From Niastella populi (GTDB lineage Bacteria > Bacteroidota > Bacteroidia > Chitinophagales > Chitinophagaceae), in NCBI RefSeq assembly GCF_002078015.1, contig NZ_LWBP01000156.1, forward strand, positions 62,001 through 126,000: a stretch of 64,000 nucleotides of DNA, read 5' to 3'. Below are positions 16,628-25,548 of this stretch, one piece after another. A program made the position numbers and the translations under genes. Position 1 is the stretch's first letter; each line of letters begins with the position of its first letter. The notes beneath the pieces were generated by a model that was given only the letters and a program-made list of their open reading frames with translations, searched no databases and was not told the origin of the DNA.

Positions 16628-19117
16628 ATTTTGCCCCCCTCCTGCCCGGTTCTGTTCTTCAGTAGCCCCGGTATTTCTTTTTCTTGCCTGCGCTACCGAC
16701 GATTTTCCAAACCGGTAACTGAACGTGGCTGTAATATTTCTATTATCCCACCGGTTGAAAATGCTTACATCTATATCGCTGTATAAAGTGCGCCCCCTGA
16801 ACTGCTGCCAGTGGAACGGGTCGCGTACATTCAGGCGCAGCGTGCCCTTACCCTTTATGATCGCTTTCTGAACCCCGAGGTTCATAAAGTACATAGGGTC
16901 GGCAATGGTCAGCTGTTCGATGGTTTTGCCCCGGTAAAAACCGCTCACTTCCCCACTCCATCCTTTTTTAAAGCTAAAAGTGTTGCTTATGTTCACCAGG
17001 GCCGAAGTATAGCTGATGTCTATAGGATCGTTGTTACCAGTGAATGAATTAAAATAAACGCCTTCATAACGGTTGTTGAATACGTTTACAAAGAGGTTCA
17101 CATTCCAGTTCTTTACCACGGTGAACGGCGCATTTATAGCCAGCCCTATATTCTTGAACCGCGCTACGTTATCGGTTGTAAGAAAAGTGATCCTTTTTTC
17201 GGTATTCTGTTTTAATAACTGTGAAATTACATCGTCTGTGATCGTATAATTGATGGTTGTGGTAAACCGCCCTTTTAGGGTATGCCGCAGTTCAATATTA
17301 TTAGCGTATTGCGGCAACAGGTATGGGTTGCCCTGGCGGTATTGTAACGAATCGAGGAACCAGATGAACGGGTTCAGGTCCTGGTAATTGGGCCGCTCTA
17401 TACGCCGGCCGTATGATAACGTGAACGAATGATTTTTGCTGGCTTCATAGTTCACATACATGGTTGGGAACAAACTGGTGTAATTCCGGGTAAAGTTGCT
17501 GTCATTGGTTACCTGATTTCCCCTGGCTATCGTATTTTCTGCACGCAGGCCCACCTGCCCGCTCCATTTCTTCCATTTTTTATTAAGGCTTACATAGCCT
17601 GCATTTATGTTCTCGCGGTATATGAAGTGGTTCGAACGGTCATCGGGTTGAATGGTGCCGTTATCGCTGCGTTCATAAATTACTTCATTGTCGTTTTTTA
17701 CATAGCTTACCTTAAACCCCGCATCAAAACGCAGGTTGTTTTTAAGCGGATGCACATAGTCGGCCTTCGCTGAATAAATATTGATGAGGCCGGGGATATC
17801 GCCAAACAGGGCGAGGTTACCAAGCGTATTGCCGCCATAGCCATCATAAATGGTTGTAAGCAGCGTGGTTTTTGCGTTATTGCTGTATCCTATATAATCC
17901 AGGTCGGCAGTAAGTTCACGGCCTGTTGAATCGAAAGTGTGTTTGTAATTGAAGTTGGCTGAATAATTAAAGAAATTATTCCTGTTGGTGGTATTGGATT
18001 CCAGCACCTGTTCAATAGTGCCGTCGGGCCGGCTGATGGCCTGTACGCTGTACGGGGCGGGACGGCCAAAAAATCCAAAGCCATTCAACACCACGCCGAA
18101 GATGTTCTTTTTATCGGCATAATAATCGAAGCCAGCTTTTAATGTCTGGTTATTATTGCGAAAATTAAAATCGGTTCGTGAAGAGGATGTGGAGTTCAAT
18201 GAACCGTCCTTCTCGAAGAAGCGGCGGGTAAGTTCAAGACTTCCTTTTCCATCGCGATAGTTGTAGTTATAGTTGGCGAACAGGTTCCATTTGCCTTTAC
18301 GGTAATTGAGGTTGACACTGGTGGTGGAACGTAAAGGCGCGTACCAGGTATCGCGACGTTTGAATATACCTACCGTTCCGCCCAGGGTTATACTGCCATT
18401 CAACCCTTCGGTAAGGCTTTTCTTTGTTTTTATATTGATGATGCCCGAATTGCCACTGGCATCGTACCGGGCGGGCGGATTGGTCATGATCTCTATTTGA
18501 TCGAGCGCCGATGCCGGCAGGTTCTTCAGTACATTGGCGAGGTCGGCCGGTGACAAATAAGTGGGTTTGCCATCGAGCATGATACGCACCCCCTGTTTGC
18601 CTTTTAAACTTATTTCGCCTTCATTACTAACGGTAACGCCGGGCGATTTCTCCAATACTTCAAGCGCCGATGCGCCGGCATTGGTAGGCGCCGCTTCTAC
18701 ATTCACTACCATTCGATCGATCTTGTTTTCAATAAGCGGCCTTTTACCGGTTACTGTAACAGCGCCCAACGTTTTGGCCGCAGATCTTTGTAATTGAAAG
18801 GAAGGTAATTTAAAAAGTGATGTACCTGAAACCGTAAAACGTTTGCTGTTTGTTTTGTTAAAGCCAACCGCGGTAACGATCACAAAATATTCGCCTTCGG
18901 TAAGGTTGTCAAATTCGAAAAGTCCGTATTTGTCGCTCACAGCCACTTTTACCAGCGATGAATCTTTTGCCCGCTGCAATGAGGCCGTTGCCGATTCAAC
19001 GGCTTGTGCATCGGTATCGGTTACTACGCCGCTGATTTTGCCCGACTTATTTTGTGCTGAAACTACAGTTGAAAGAAAACATAATAAACCCATTAACCAT
19101 GTAGATCTGTTTTTCAT
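16625..19117 (-). CDS. Outer-membrane beta-barrel receptor with carboxypeptidase-like domain
   Basis: 830 residues. A signal peptide (to about residue 22) is followed by a carboxypeptidase regulatory-like fold (GKISGVVTDTDAQAVESATA), a plug-like domain (VLEKSPGVTVSNEGEISLKG, then DQIEIMTNPPARYDASGNSG) and a long barrel ending in TATFSYRFGKSS. It belongs to the outer-membrane beta-barrel family related to TonB-dependent receptors but without SusC features or a SusD neighbour. The ligand is unknown. It is a paralog of the gene at 19926-22391. Confidence 0.9.
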   Translation of the reverse strand: MKNRSTWLMGLLCFLSTVVSAQNKSGKISGVVTDTDAQAVESATASLQRAKDSSLVKVAVSDKYGLFEFDNLTEGEYFVIVTAVGFNKTNSKRFTVSGTSLFKLPSFQLQRSAAKTLGAVTVTGKRPLIENKIDRMVVNVEAAPTNAGASALEVLEKSPGVTVSNEGEISLKGKQGVRIMLDGKPTYLSPADLANVLKNLPASALDQIEIMTNPPARYDASGNSGIINIKTKKSLTEGLNGSITLGGTVGIFKRRDTWYAPLRSTTSVNLNYRKGKWNLFANYNYNYRDGKGSLELTRRFFEKDGSLNSTSSSRTDFNFRNNNQTLKAGFDYYADKKNIFGVVLNGFGFFGRPAPYSVQAISRPDGTIEQVLESNTTNRNNFFNYSANFNYKHTFDSTGRELTADLDYIGYSNNAKTTLLTTIYDGYGGNTLGNLALFGDIPGLINIYSAKADYVHPLKNNLRFDAGFKVSYVKNDNEVIYERSDNGTIQPDDRSNHFIYRENINAGYVSLNKKWKKWSGQVGLRAENTIARGNQVTNDSNFTRNYTSLFPTMYVNYEASKNHSFTLSYGRRIERPNYQDLNPFIWFLDSLQYRQGNPYLLPQYANNIELRHTLKGRFTTTINYTITDDVISQLLKQNTEKRITFLTTDNVARFKNIGLAINAPFTVVKNWNVNLFVNVFNNRYEGVYFNSFTGNNDPIDISYTSALVNISNTFSFKKGWSGEVSGFYRGKTIEQLTIADPMYFMNLGVQKAIIKGKGTLRLNVRDPFHWQQFRGRTLYSDIDVSIFNRWDNRNITATFSYRFGKSSVAQARKRNTGATEEQNRAGGGQN

Positions 19118-19363
19118 GTGCTATTATTGAAGGGTGCTAACGGTGGAATCTCTGGTGCAAATTGCGATGTAACGAGGGAATTAAAAAACGATTAATGATA
19201 ATCAGTTTGAATTGCCTACAGGGGGGCTATATTCAGTACCAATACACCAACGGAAAATAATCGGGAAGAAAGGTAGGGTATTGAAAGGTTGATCGGGGGG
19301 TAACATTTTTTGGGGTTATTGATCTACACTCTGTTCAACAGCTATAGTTTATAGCAAAAGTAA

Positions 19364-19385
19364 AGGCCCCATGGAAATGGGGCCT
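19364..19385 (-). terminator. Hairpin terminator downstream of the 22-residue ORF
   Basis: A perfect 9-bp stem AGGCCCCAT/ATGGGGCCT with a GGAA loop. The minus-strand tail is TTACTTTTG. It marks the end of a minus-strand transcript inside the 808-bp gap 19118-19925. Confidence 0.7.
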
Positions 19386-19468
19386 CGTTAACCAAAACTA
19401 ACTGCTTATGAGAAAAACTGTATGACTGCTATTTATGAAAAAAGATTATTTACTTAATTACTTGTTCG

Positions 19469-19537
19469 TTACATATAAGAAATTCCACATCCTACCAGGT
19501 ACATCAGTGCTATTGCTATTAGTATTATCTTTCTCAT
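19469..19537 (-). CDS. Possible 22-residue membrane or lipoprotein peptide
   Basis: ATG at 19537 and TAA at 19469-19471 encode MRKIILIAIALMYLVGCGIS plus YM. It has a basic start, a hydrophobic core and LVGCG, which looks like a lipobox. About 80 bp further on is a strong hairpin terminator, so the segment resembles a small transcript of its own, downstream of the large receptor gene. It is too short to judge by coding statistics, and no close promoter is clear. It could be chance. Confidence 0.35.
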   Translation of the reverse strand: MRKIILIAIALMYLVGCGISYM

Positions 19538-19925
19538 TGTCCATTCTGTTTTAATTATTGCCGCTTTATTATAAGACGCTTAAAAGGAAAAAAGGTTTCA
19601 TCGTTTACTGTTAAAAAAAACTAAAATGCTTTTATTACTTTATCTTTCTTTTCAAACAGCTATCAGTACCTATTCAGAAATTGTGCCACGGTAACGTAAG
19701 GGTTTCTTAAAATGTTTTTAATATCCTGTTACCTTCCGTGCTGTCCTCTTTCCTATTTATGACTTGTTGATCGCCTGTTGGTTTAACCAATTTACCAAAG
19801 ATGTTTGTTAACTATCTGTTATTGGGCTGAAGGCTGAATGCTGAACGCTTAACGCCAGTTTCCGAAAAATCATCTTCCCGTATAATTTCAAACAGCTATG
19901 AAGTTCGGGAATTAGCCTTCCGCGT

Positions 19926-22391
19926 TTAATTTCCCATATTCACGCGGTTTTGCTCATCGCTGGCGCCGCCTTTTTTACGCTGGCCATTGGTGCTTTTAAT
20001 AGGTTTGCCAAAGCGATAGGTGAATGTCAGGTTGGCAACCCGGGTATCGCGTGTATTGCGGAAACGCGCTTCGGTCTTTTTGAAATTGATATCTCCATTG
20101 GGTACCTGGGTATAGAGGATGTCACGCACATTCAGCTTCACGGTGCCTTTACCCTTCAATACCTGCTTTGAAACACCTGCCGCCAGCTGGCCCATTGGTT
20201 CCATTAATATTTGTCCGTCAACGCCCCTGCTTCTGTACCAACCGCTTACTTCAGCGCCCCAGCCTTTTTTGAAGCTCAACTGGTTATTTATATTCATTTG
20301 TAATGTACCGGCCGATACATCCAGGTCTTCGCCATATAAGTTACCCGAGTAACGGGTATAACTATAGTTGGTATACACCATGGTGGTAAGCCATTGGGCA
20401 AAACGGATCTGTGCATTCACGGCCATACCATAATTCTCCCGGCGGCCGATATTGCCTCTTCTTACGATGGTGGCTTTATCGAGCTGATCGAAGGTTTCGT
20501 TGAAAAGATCTTCCGTTAAACTATAATTGAGCGTGGTGGTCAATTTGCCTTTATAGATATGGGTTAGTTCGAAATTGTTCGAGAACTGTGGCCGCAGGTA
20601 CGGGTTCCCCTGTTCGTAAGTGAAAGGGTCAATATAGAACAAGAACGGGTTCAGGCTTTGATAACCGGGCCGGTCGATACGGCGGCCATACGATAACCCG
20701 AACTGATTATTCTTATCGGCGCCATAACTGAGATACACAGTCGGGAACCAGCTGTTATAGGTACGTTTAAAAGAAGAGTCGCTTTTTGTCGGGTTGCCAT
20801 GCTGGTGCCCTTTATAGTTCGTATTCTCAAAACGCAGACCGGTTTGTAAACCCCATTTTTTTGTGAACTGTTTGTTGAGGCTGATATACGCAGCATTGAT
20901 GTTTTCTTTGTAATCGAAAAAGTTTGTTTTTCCGTAATCGGTCACCCACTCGTCGCCGTTGTAGCTGTACAAATAGTAGTTGGCCTTGTTTTCAGTTTGC
21001 ACATAGCTGGTTTTCCAGCCGGCTTCAATTTTTGCATCGCCTTTCAACGGATGGGTATAGTCCATCTTGGCAGCGTAAATGTTCACGGAAACCGGCAGTA
21101 CACCCTGTATTTGTTCTTCTCTTTTCTTTATCCAGTTTGGTTCGAAAGTGGTATTTACAAAATGCTGGTTGTTCGAGTTATCGTAAACGATATAATCGAG
21201 GTCGGCGGTGAGCTCGCGGCCGGTTGAATCGAACTGGTGACGCATATTCAGGTTAACGCTGGCATTTTTCCAGGTGCCTTTAATATTTGAGCCGGCGGTT
21301 ACGATAGAGTCAACCACATAAGCGGCATCTTTCAAATAACTGGTATTGTGGTTGACACTGCTTTCCGGATTATAAGCGCCGCTCAATACAATACCAAAGG
21401 TGGTTTTATTGGTTACATAGTAATCCATACCCAGCTTCAGGTTATTGCTCATATTTCGTCTTTTCATAAAAGCTACCTGTTCAAAAATGGCGTCGGTTGA
21501 TCCGTCATCATTTTTATAGCGGCGGAAGATCTCCAGTTCCTGGAAGTTGTTATTGCGGTTGAAACTGTATGAACTGAACAGGTTCACCTTACCGTTGCGG
21601 TAGTTAAGGCTGAGGCTTTCATTGGTTTTGAAATATACGCCCTGTCCTGCCCCGGCGCTCAGGTTGCCGTTAAAGCCTTTTATTTTATTCTTTTTGGTTT
21701 TGATATTGATGATACCGGCGTTACCGGCGGCATCGAATTTTGCGGGCGGGTTGGTCATGATCTCGATCTGTTCCAGTTGTGACGCCTGCATACCTTTTAA
21801 CATATTGGCCAGTTCGGCGCCACTTATGTAGGATGGGCGGCCATCGATAAGCACGATCACATTCTGTTTGCCCTTCAGGCTGATATTGCCGTCTTTATCA
21901 ACCTGTACACCGGGCGATTTTTCAAGCGCTTCGAGGGCATTGGCGCCGGTATTGCTTATAAAGGCGTCAACATTCACCACCATACGGTCGATCTTTTGTT
22001 CAACCAAAGGCTTTTTGGCGCTTATGGTCACCGCTTTCAGGTCCTTGGTTTTCGGGCTGAGCACGAATGCGGCCAGTTCGGTAACTGCCCTGTCGGGCGA
22101 GATGGTAAAAGGCGCCGAATATTGTTTTTCATAACCTACGGCTGATACCGATACCAGGTACCTGCCCTGCGGCGGGTTATCGAACGAATACCGGCCGTCC
22201 TGGTCGGTTACCGACATCTTCACCACACTTGAATCCTTAGCCTTTAAAAGGGTTATGGTGGCCGCTGATAAGGCTGTTTGGTTGGTTGCGCTTACTTTTC
22301 CGCTAAGCTTTACTTCAGTTCTAGTTTGCGCCCTGCTTATAAAGGACACTGTTAACAGTAAGATTATAAACAGGTTGTAATGCTTTCTCAT
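19926..22391 (-). CDS. Outer-membrane beta-barrel receptor, paralog of the 16625 gene
   Basis: 821 residues when started at ATG 22391, which begins the signal peptide MRKHYNLFIILLLTVSFISR; the frame is open 16 codons further. Domain order is the same as in its neighbour: carboxypeptidase-like domain (KLSGKVSATNQTALSAA), plug-like domain (EKSPGVQVDKDGNISLKG, EIMTNPPAKFDAAGNAG) and barrel ending NLTFTYRFGKP. The two genes are tandem in the same direction, 0.8 kb apart, and probably arose by duplication. The ligand is unknown. Confidence 0.9.
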   Translation of the reverse strand: MRKHYNLFIILLLTVSFISRAQTRTEVKLSGKVSATNQTALSAATITLLKAKDSSVVKMSVTDQDGRYSFDNPPQGRYLVSVSAVGYEKQYSAPFTISPDRAVTELAAFVLSPKTKDLKAVTISAKKPLVEQKIDRMVVNVDAFISNTGANALEALEKSPGVQVDKDGNISLKGKQNVIVLIDGRPSYISGAELANMLKGMQASQLEQIEIMTNPPAKFDAAGNAGIINIKTKKNKIKGFNGNLSAGAGQGVYFKTNESLSLNYRNGKVNLFSSYSFNRNNNFQELEIFRRYKNDDGSTDAIFEQVAFMKRRNMSNNLKLGMDYYVTNKTTFGIVLSGAYNPESSVNHNTSYLKDAAYVVDSIVTAGSNIKGTWKNASVNLNMRHQFDSTGRELTADLDYIVYDNSNNQHFVNTTFEPNWIKKREEQIQGVLPVSVNIYAAKMDYTHPLKGDAKIEAGWKTSYVQTENKANYYLYSYNGDEWVTDYGKTNFFDYKENINAAYISLNKQFTKKWGLQTGLRFENTNYKGHQHGNPTKSDSSFKRTYNSWFPTVYLSYGADKNNQFGLSYGRRIDRPGYQSLNPFLFYIDPFTYEQGNPYLRPQFSNNFELTHIYKGKLTTTLNYSLTEDLFNETFDQLDKATIVRRGNIGRRENYGMAVNAQIRFAQWLTTMVYTNYSYTRYSGNLYGEDLDVSAGTLQMNINNQLSFKKGWGAEVSGWYRSRGVDGQILMEPMGQLAAGVSKQVLKGKGTVKLNVRDILYTQVPNGDINFKKTEARFRNTRDTRVANLTFTYRFGKPIKSTNGQRKKGGASDEQNRVNMGN

Positions 22392-22600
22392 GGTTCTTTT
22401 ATTGGTTGTGAATACTTTGCTTAATAGATTACAGTTCAAAAGTAGGTACTATGCAATCTAAAGTACCTGATTTTGTGTCTGCCGGTTGTTTTTACTGATA
22501 TCCGGAAATAACAGGTATGCAGGTAGGACGTATTGCCGGTCCCGGAGTTACAGTAACATGGTGGTTTGGGATGAATGGCGGGAAAGCCGGTTAGCCGGCT

Positions 22601-22736
22601 GTTCAGTTGTTCAGTTGTTCAGTTGTTCAGTTGTTCAGTTGTTCAGTTGTTCAGTTATTCAGTTGTTCAGTTATTCAGTTATTCAGTTATTCAGTTATTC
22701 AGTTATTCAGTTATTCAGTTATTCAGTTATTCGGTT
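22601..22736. repeat. 8-bp array with two unit types
   Basis: Seventeen units of [G/A]TTCAGTT in exact register: seven G-type, one A, one G, then eight A-type with the last one mutated (ATTCGGTT). It lies in the 440-bp gap between the receptor start and the lgt terminator. The rest of that gap shows no gene. Confidence 0.9.
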
Positions 22737-22781
22737 CCGGGTTTGGGGTGCAGGCAGGCAGCGGTGCGGCACTGATATCAT

Positions 22782-22809
22782 AAAAAAAGCCCCTGCTATT
22801 TGCAGAGGC
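22782..22809 (-). terminator. Terminator of lgt
   Basis: On the minus strand GCCTCTGC-AAATA-GCAGGGGC (one mismatch) is followed by seven T. It lies 23 bp after the lgt stop. Confidence 0.85.
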
Positions 22810-22832
22810 CAGTTATTTGATGCGGGTTCATG

Positions 22833-24143
22833 TTAAACTTTCGCGGTGTCGCTTTTGGACATGTGTTTTTTCTTCATAAAATAATATATAGCAGCGCCCG
22901 TGATGATCAATGCCACCGCAATGATCTCGGCCTGTGTGGGATGGAACCCAAAAATATCATACTTGGTATTCACGCGGATCTTTTCCACAAAAAAGCGTTC
23001 TATTCCATTTACGATAAGATAAACGCCGAACAGGGTGCCTGGTACCTTCATCTTTTTCCTGAGCGACCATAAGAACAGGAACAATAACAAGCTGACCACC
23101 GTTTCATAGAACGGGGTGGGAAAAACCGGTATGGGCAACTGGTTACAGAACTGCTCTTCGGTACAACCCGGAATGGGCGCACCTTCATTTACCACGTTAT
23201 GCGGGTAAGAATAAGCAAATAGCCAGTTGGGCAACCAGCCTGGCGCTTTTACCGAAGCATGTGGTATTTCTGAAACATTATTTACCTGGAAAGTTCTTAA
23301 ATATAAACTGCTATGCGCCTGTAATGTATTTTGAAACCGGGTGCTGTCTACAAGTTCAACTTTCGACTTATTGCCGGGCACCGTTACATAGGCGCTGTTC
23401 AGAATGCCCCAGTCGCCATCGCCGGCCACCTGGCAGCCGATACGGCCCAAAGCATAAGCCAGGATAAGCGCCGGCGCCATGGAGTCGCACAAATGACGGA
23501 AGGAGATCTTGTGTTTACGGGTATAGAACCAGATGGCAACGGCGGCAGTGATCAAACCACCGTAAAAGGTTAAGCCGCTGAAGGATAACAATGCCTCCAC
23601 CGGGTTCTCTTTGAAGTCATTCCAGTTCTCGAGGTTATGAAATATTTTGGCGCCCAGAAAGCCGAACAGGGCGGCATAGATCACCAGGTCTCCTACCCTG
23701 TCGTGCGGCCAGATGCGAATGGTGCGCTCTTCGGGCTTATCGAGTTTTTGTTTTTGCTTTTCCCACCATTTCAAACCGGCAAACAATACGCCGAGGGCAA
23801 TACCCACCGGCCAGTTGCCTTCTGAAGAAAATATAAATTGCTGCGGATCTGCGGTTGCCTTGCTGTCTGACAGAAATAAACCAATGATCTTGTATCCCAG
23901 TAAAAAGCCCAGCAGGAAGTTCAGCAACAATTCGCTCATACTGGCCTGCTTCCCCACCACCATTTTCACTTCCTGAAAAGAAAGCAAACCCATCCTTTCC
24001 TTGCGTTTTAATTCCAGAGTTAAAACATACGCAGCTGCTAAAAAAGACAGTGCAACAAAAAAACCGAAGGAATTAATAAAACGAAGTCCGTTCCAGTTAA
24101 CACCAAAAAGATCCTTAAAAGCGTAATATAGGTTGGGATACAT
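22833..24143 (-). CDS. lgt: Prolipoprotein diacylglyceryl transferase
   Basis: Inner-membrane enzyme that adds diacylglycerol to lipobox cysteines. The family signature appears as GRIGCQVAGDGDWG near residue 235, with several membrane segments on both sides and FYETVVSLLLFLFLW followed by GIERFFVEKIR near the C-terminus. At 436 residues it is much longer than the 260-290 of well-studied Lgt. The extra length is in the N-terminal region (about residues 40-150) and in a periplasmic insertion after the signature, as is usual in this phylum. Confidence 0.92.
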   Translation of the reverse strand: MYPNLYYAFKDLFGVNWNGLRFINSFGFFVALSFLAAAYVLTLELKRKERMGLLSFQEVKMVVGKQASMSELLLNFLLGFLLGYKIIGLFLSDSKATADPQQFIFSSEGNWPVGIALGVLFAGLKWWEKQKQKLDKPEERTIRIWPHDRVGDLVIYAALFGFLGAKIFHNLENWNDFKENPVEALLSFSGLTFYGGLITAAVAIWFYTRKHKISFRHLCDSMAPALILAYALGRIGCQVAGDGDWGILNSAYVTVPGNKSKVELVDSTRFQNTLQAHSSLYLRTFQVNNVSEIPHASVKAPGWLPNWLFAYSYPHNVVNEGAPIPGCTEEQFCNQLPIPVFPTPFYETVVSLLLFLFLWSLRKKMKVPGTLFGVYLIVNGIERFFVEKIRVNTKYDIFGFHPTQAEIIAVALIITGAAIYYFMKKKHMSKSDTAKV

Positions 24144-24203
24144 GTATCAGGAATAGATTTTATCTATCAATTATTTAAATAAAGGTGCAATGATAAGAAA
24201 ACC

Positions 24204-24230
24204 AATCGGCAATTGGCAATTTGCAATTGC
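24204..24230. repeat. AATCGGC/AATTGGC 7-bp repeat
   Basis: Units AATCGGC, AATTGGC, AATTTGC, AATTGC in the gap between lgt and the bacilliredoxin gene. A weaker series of the same family (CCAATTGGCATTTGCC) follows near 24277. Confidence 0.65.
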
Positions 24231-24303
24231 TTAAAATATGCGAAACGCCCGATTGTTGGCGGTTATTGTCTGTTACCAATTGGCATTTGCCTGGTAAAGC
24301 AAA

Positions 24304-24327
24304 AACCCTCTCAGGAATGAGAGGGTT
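24304..24327 (-). terminator. Terminator of the bacilliredoxin gene
   Basis: AACCCTCTCA/TGAGAGGGTT forms a perfect 10-bp stem with a 4-nt loop. On the minus strand TTTTTGC follows. Confidence 0.88.
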
Positions 24328-24366
24328 CATCACTATGAACAAAGCTGAATTAATCAGCTAAGAAAT

Positions 24367-24780
24367 TTAACAATATTCTTCAAATGCCGCTATCAGGTTG
24401 TGAGCGATCAGCTGGGCCGGACGGCCTTCGATCATATGCCTTTCGATAAAGTGAACCAGCTGGCCATCTTTGAAGAGGGCTATGGCCGGTGAAGATGGCG
24501 GATAAGGCATCAAATGCTCGCGCAACTTCTTTACAGCATCAACATCATATCCTGCAAAGCTGGTTGTTAAATGATCAGGCTTTTTTGCGCTGTTGTTTAC
24601 AGCCATCAATACGCCGGGACGGGCAGAACCTGCCGAGCAACCACATACCGAATTGATCATTACCAGGGTTGTTCCTTTTAAACTTATTTGATTATCAACA
24701 TCTTCGGGGGTTAACAGCTCCTGAAAGCCGTTGTCTGTCAACTCCTCTTTCATTGGAAGTACTATTTCTGTTGGATACAT
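24367..24780 (-). CDS. Bacilliredoxin (BrxA/BrxB family)
   Basis: 137 residues with a thioredoxin-like fold and the CGC active site at C46-G47-C48 (MINSVCGCSAGSARPG). In Bacillus these proteins remove bacillithiol from mixed disulfides; in Bacteroidota they occur widely, and the thiol partner here is an inference. The full family length is present. Monocistronic, with its own terminator. Confidence 0.93.
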   Translation of the reverse strand: MYPTEIVLPMKEELTDNGFQELLTPEDVDNQISLKGTTLVMINSVCGCSAGSARPGVLMAVNNSAKKPDHLTTSFAGYDVDAVKKLREHLMPYPPSSPAIALFKDGQLVHFIERHMIEGRPAQLIAHNLIAAFEEYC

Positions 24781-25002
24781 TCTACTATTTTTTAATTGAA
24801 ACGCAAAACTACGTAAAAAGTTTATTTATACCCCAGATCGGAATTTATGTCAGCTAAAAATGAGCCTGGCTGCAATAATGTCTTGTTGCCTGGTTCGTTT
24901 TCTGTCAAATCGTTCGCGAAACCGGGGCTTTTATGCAATGGTACGCCGTTTGGGAATAGGTAGTCGTACTTCAAAATTTAAAAAACAATAAAAATTATAA
25001 TT

Positions 25003-25434
25003 ATGACAGTCAGACTGCACCATCCCGCCCGCAAATCATTCGATACTGTAGTGGATGATTTCTTTAATTCAATTCCCGGTTTATGGAATGACGGCTACAG
25101 CGGCATTAACCTGGCACCAGTGAACATCTCCGAATCGGCCAGTGGTTTCAACCTCGATGTGAGCGTGCCCGGTATCAATAAAGAAGATATTAAGGTGAAT
25201 ATCGAAAAGGGTTTACTCACCATCAGCTACGAGAAAAAGGAAGAACAAAAGGCCGAAGATGTAAAAAACATTCGCCGCGAGTTCAGCCATCGCAGCTTCA
25301 AGCGTAGTTTTACCATAGCCGATCAGATCGATGCTGAAGCTATTCAGGCTAAATACGAAAATGGCATCCTGAAGCTGTTCCTGCCTAAAAAAGAGCAGGT
25401 CAAAGACACCCCTAAGCAGGTTGTGGTTCAATAA
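25003..25434 (+). CDS. Small heat-shock protein, Hsp20/alpha-crystallin family
   Basis: 143 residues. The alpha-crystallin domain runs from about residue 38 to 135 (VNISESASGFNLDVSVPGINKEDIKV cut into its strands) with the terminal A-x-x-x-NGIL motif (AKYENGILKLFLPKK). It acts as an ATP-independent holdase chaperone in the cytoplasm. It stands alone between its own leader and a strong terminator. Confidence 0.96.
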   Translation: MTVRLHHPARKSFDTVVDDFFNSIPGLWNDGYSGINLAPVNISESASGFNLDVSVPGINKEDIKVNIEKGLLTISYEKKEEQKAEDVKNIRREFSHRSFKRSFTIADQIDAEAIQAKYENGILKLFLPKKEQVKDTPKQVVVQ

Positions 25435-25492
25435 TAAAGTAAAAGAAATATTAAATTTTAAGTTTCATAAGCAGTTGGTTTTGGTTTAGATG

Positions 25493-25523
25493 ACCATCCG
25501 CCGTTTGGTGGATGGTTTTTTTT
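25493..25523 (+). terminator. Terminator of hsp20
   Basis: ACCATCCGCC/GGTGGATGGT with a 4-nt loop, followed by eight T. Its T-run overlaps the earliest possible start of the next gene, which supports the later ATG at 25549. Confidence 0.9.
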
Positions 25524-25548
25524 GCGTTTTATCCTAACTTCGGCCCCC

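Noticed and set aside
25522-25548. Earlier start for the exported protein at 25549
   Set aside because: The ATG at 25522 lies within the T-run of the hsp20 terminator and would put nine residues before a normal signal peptide.
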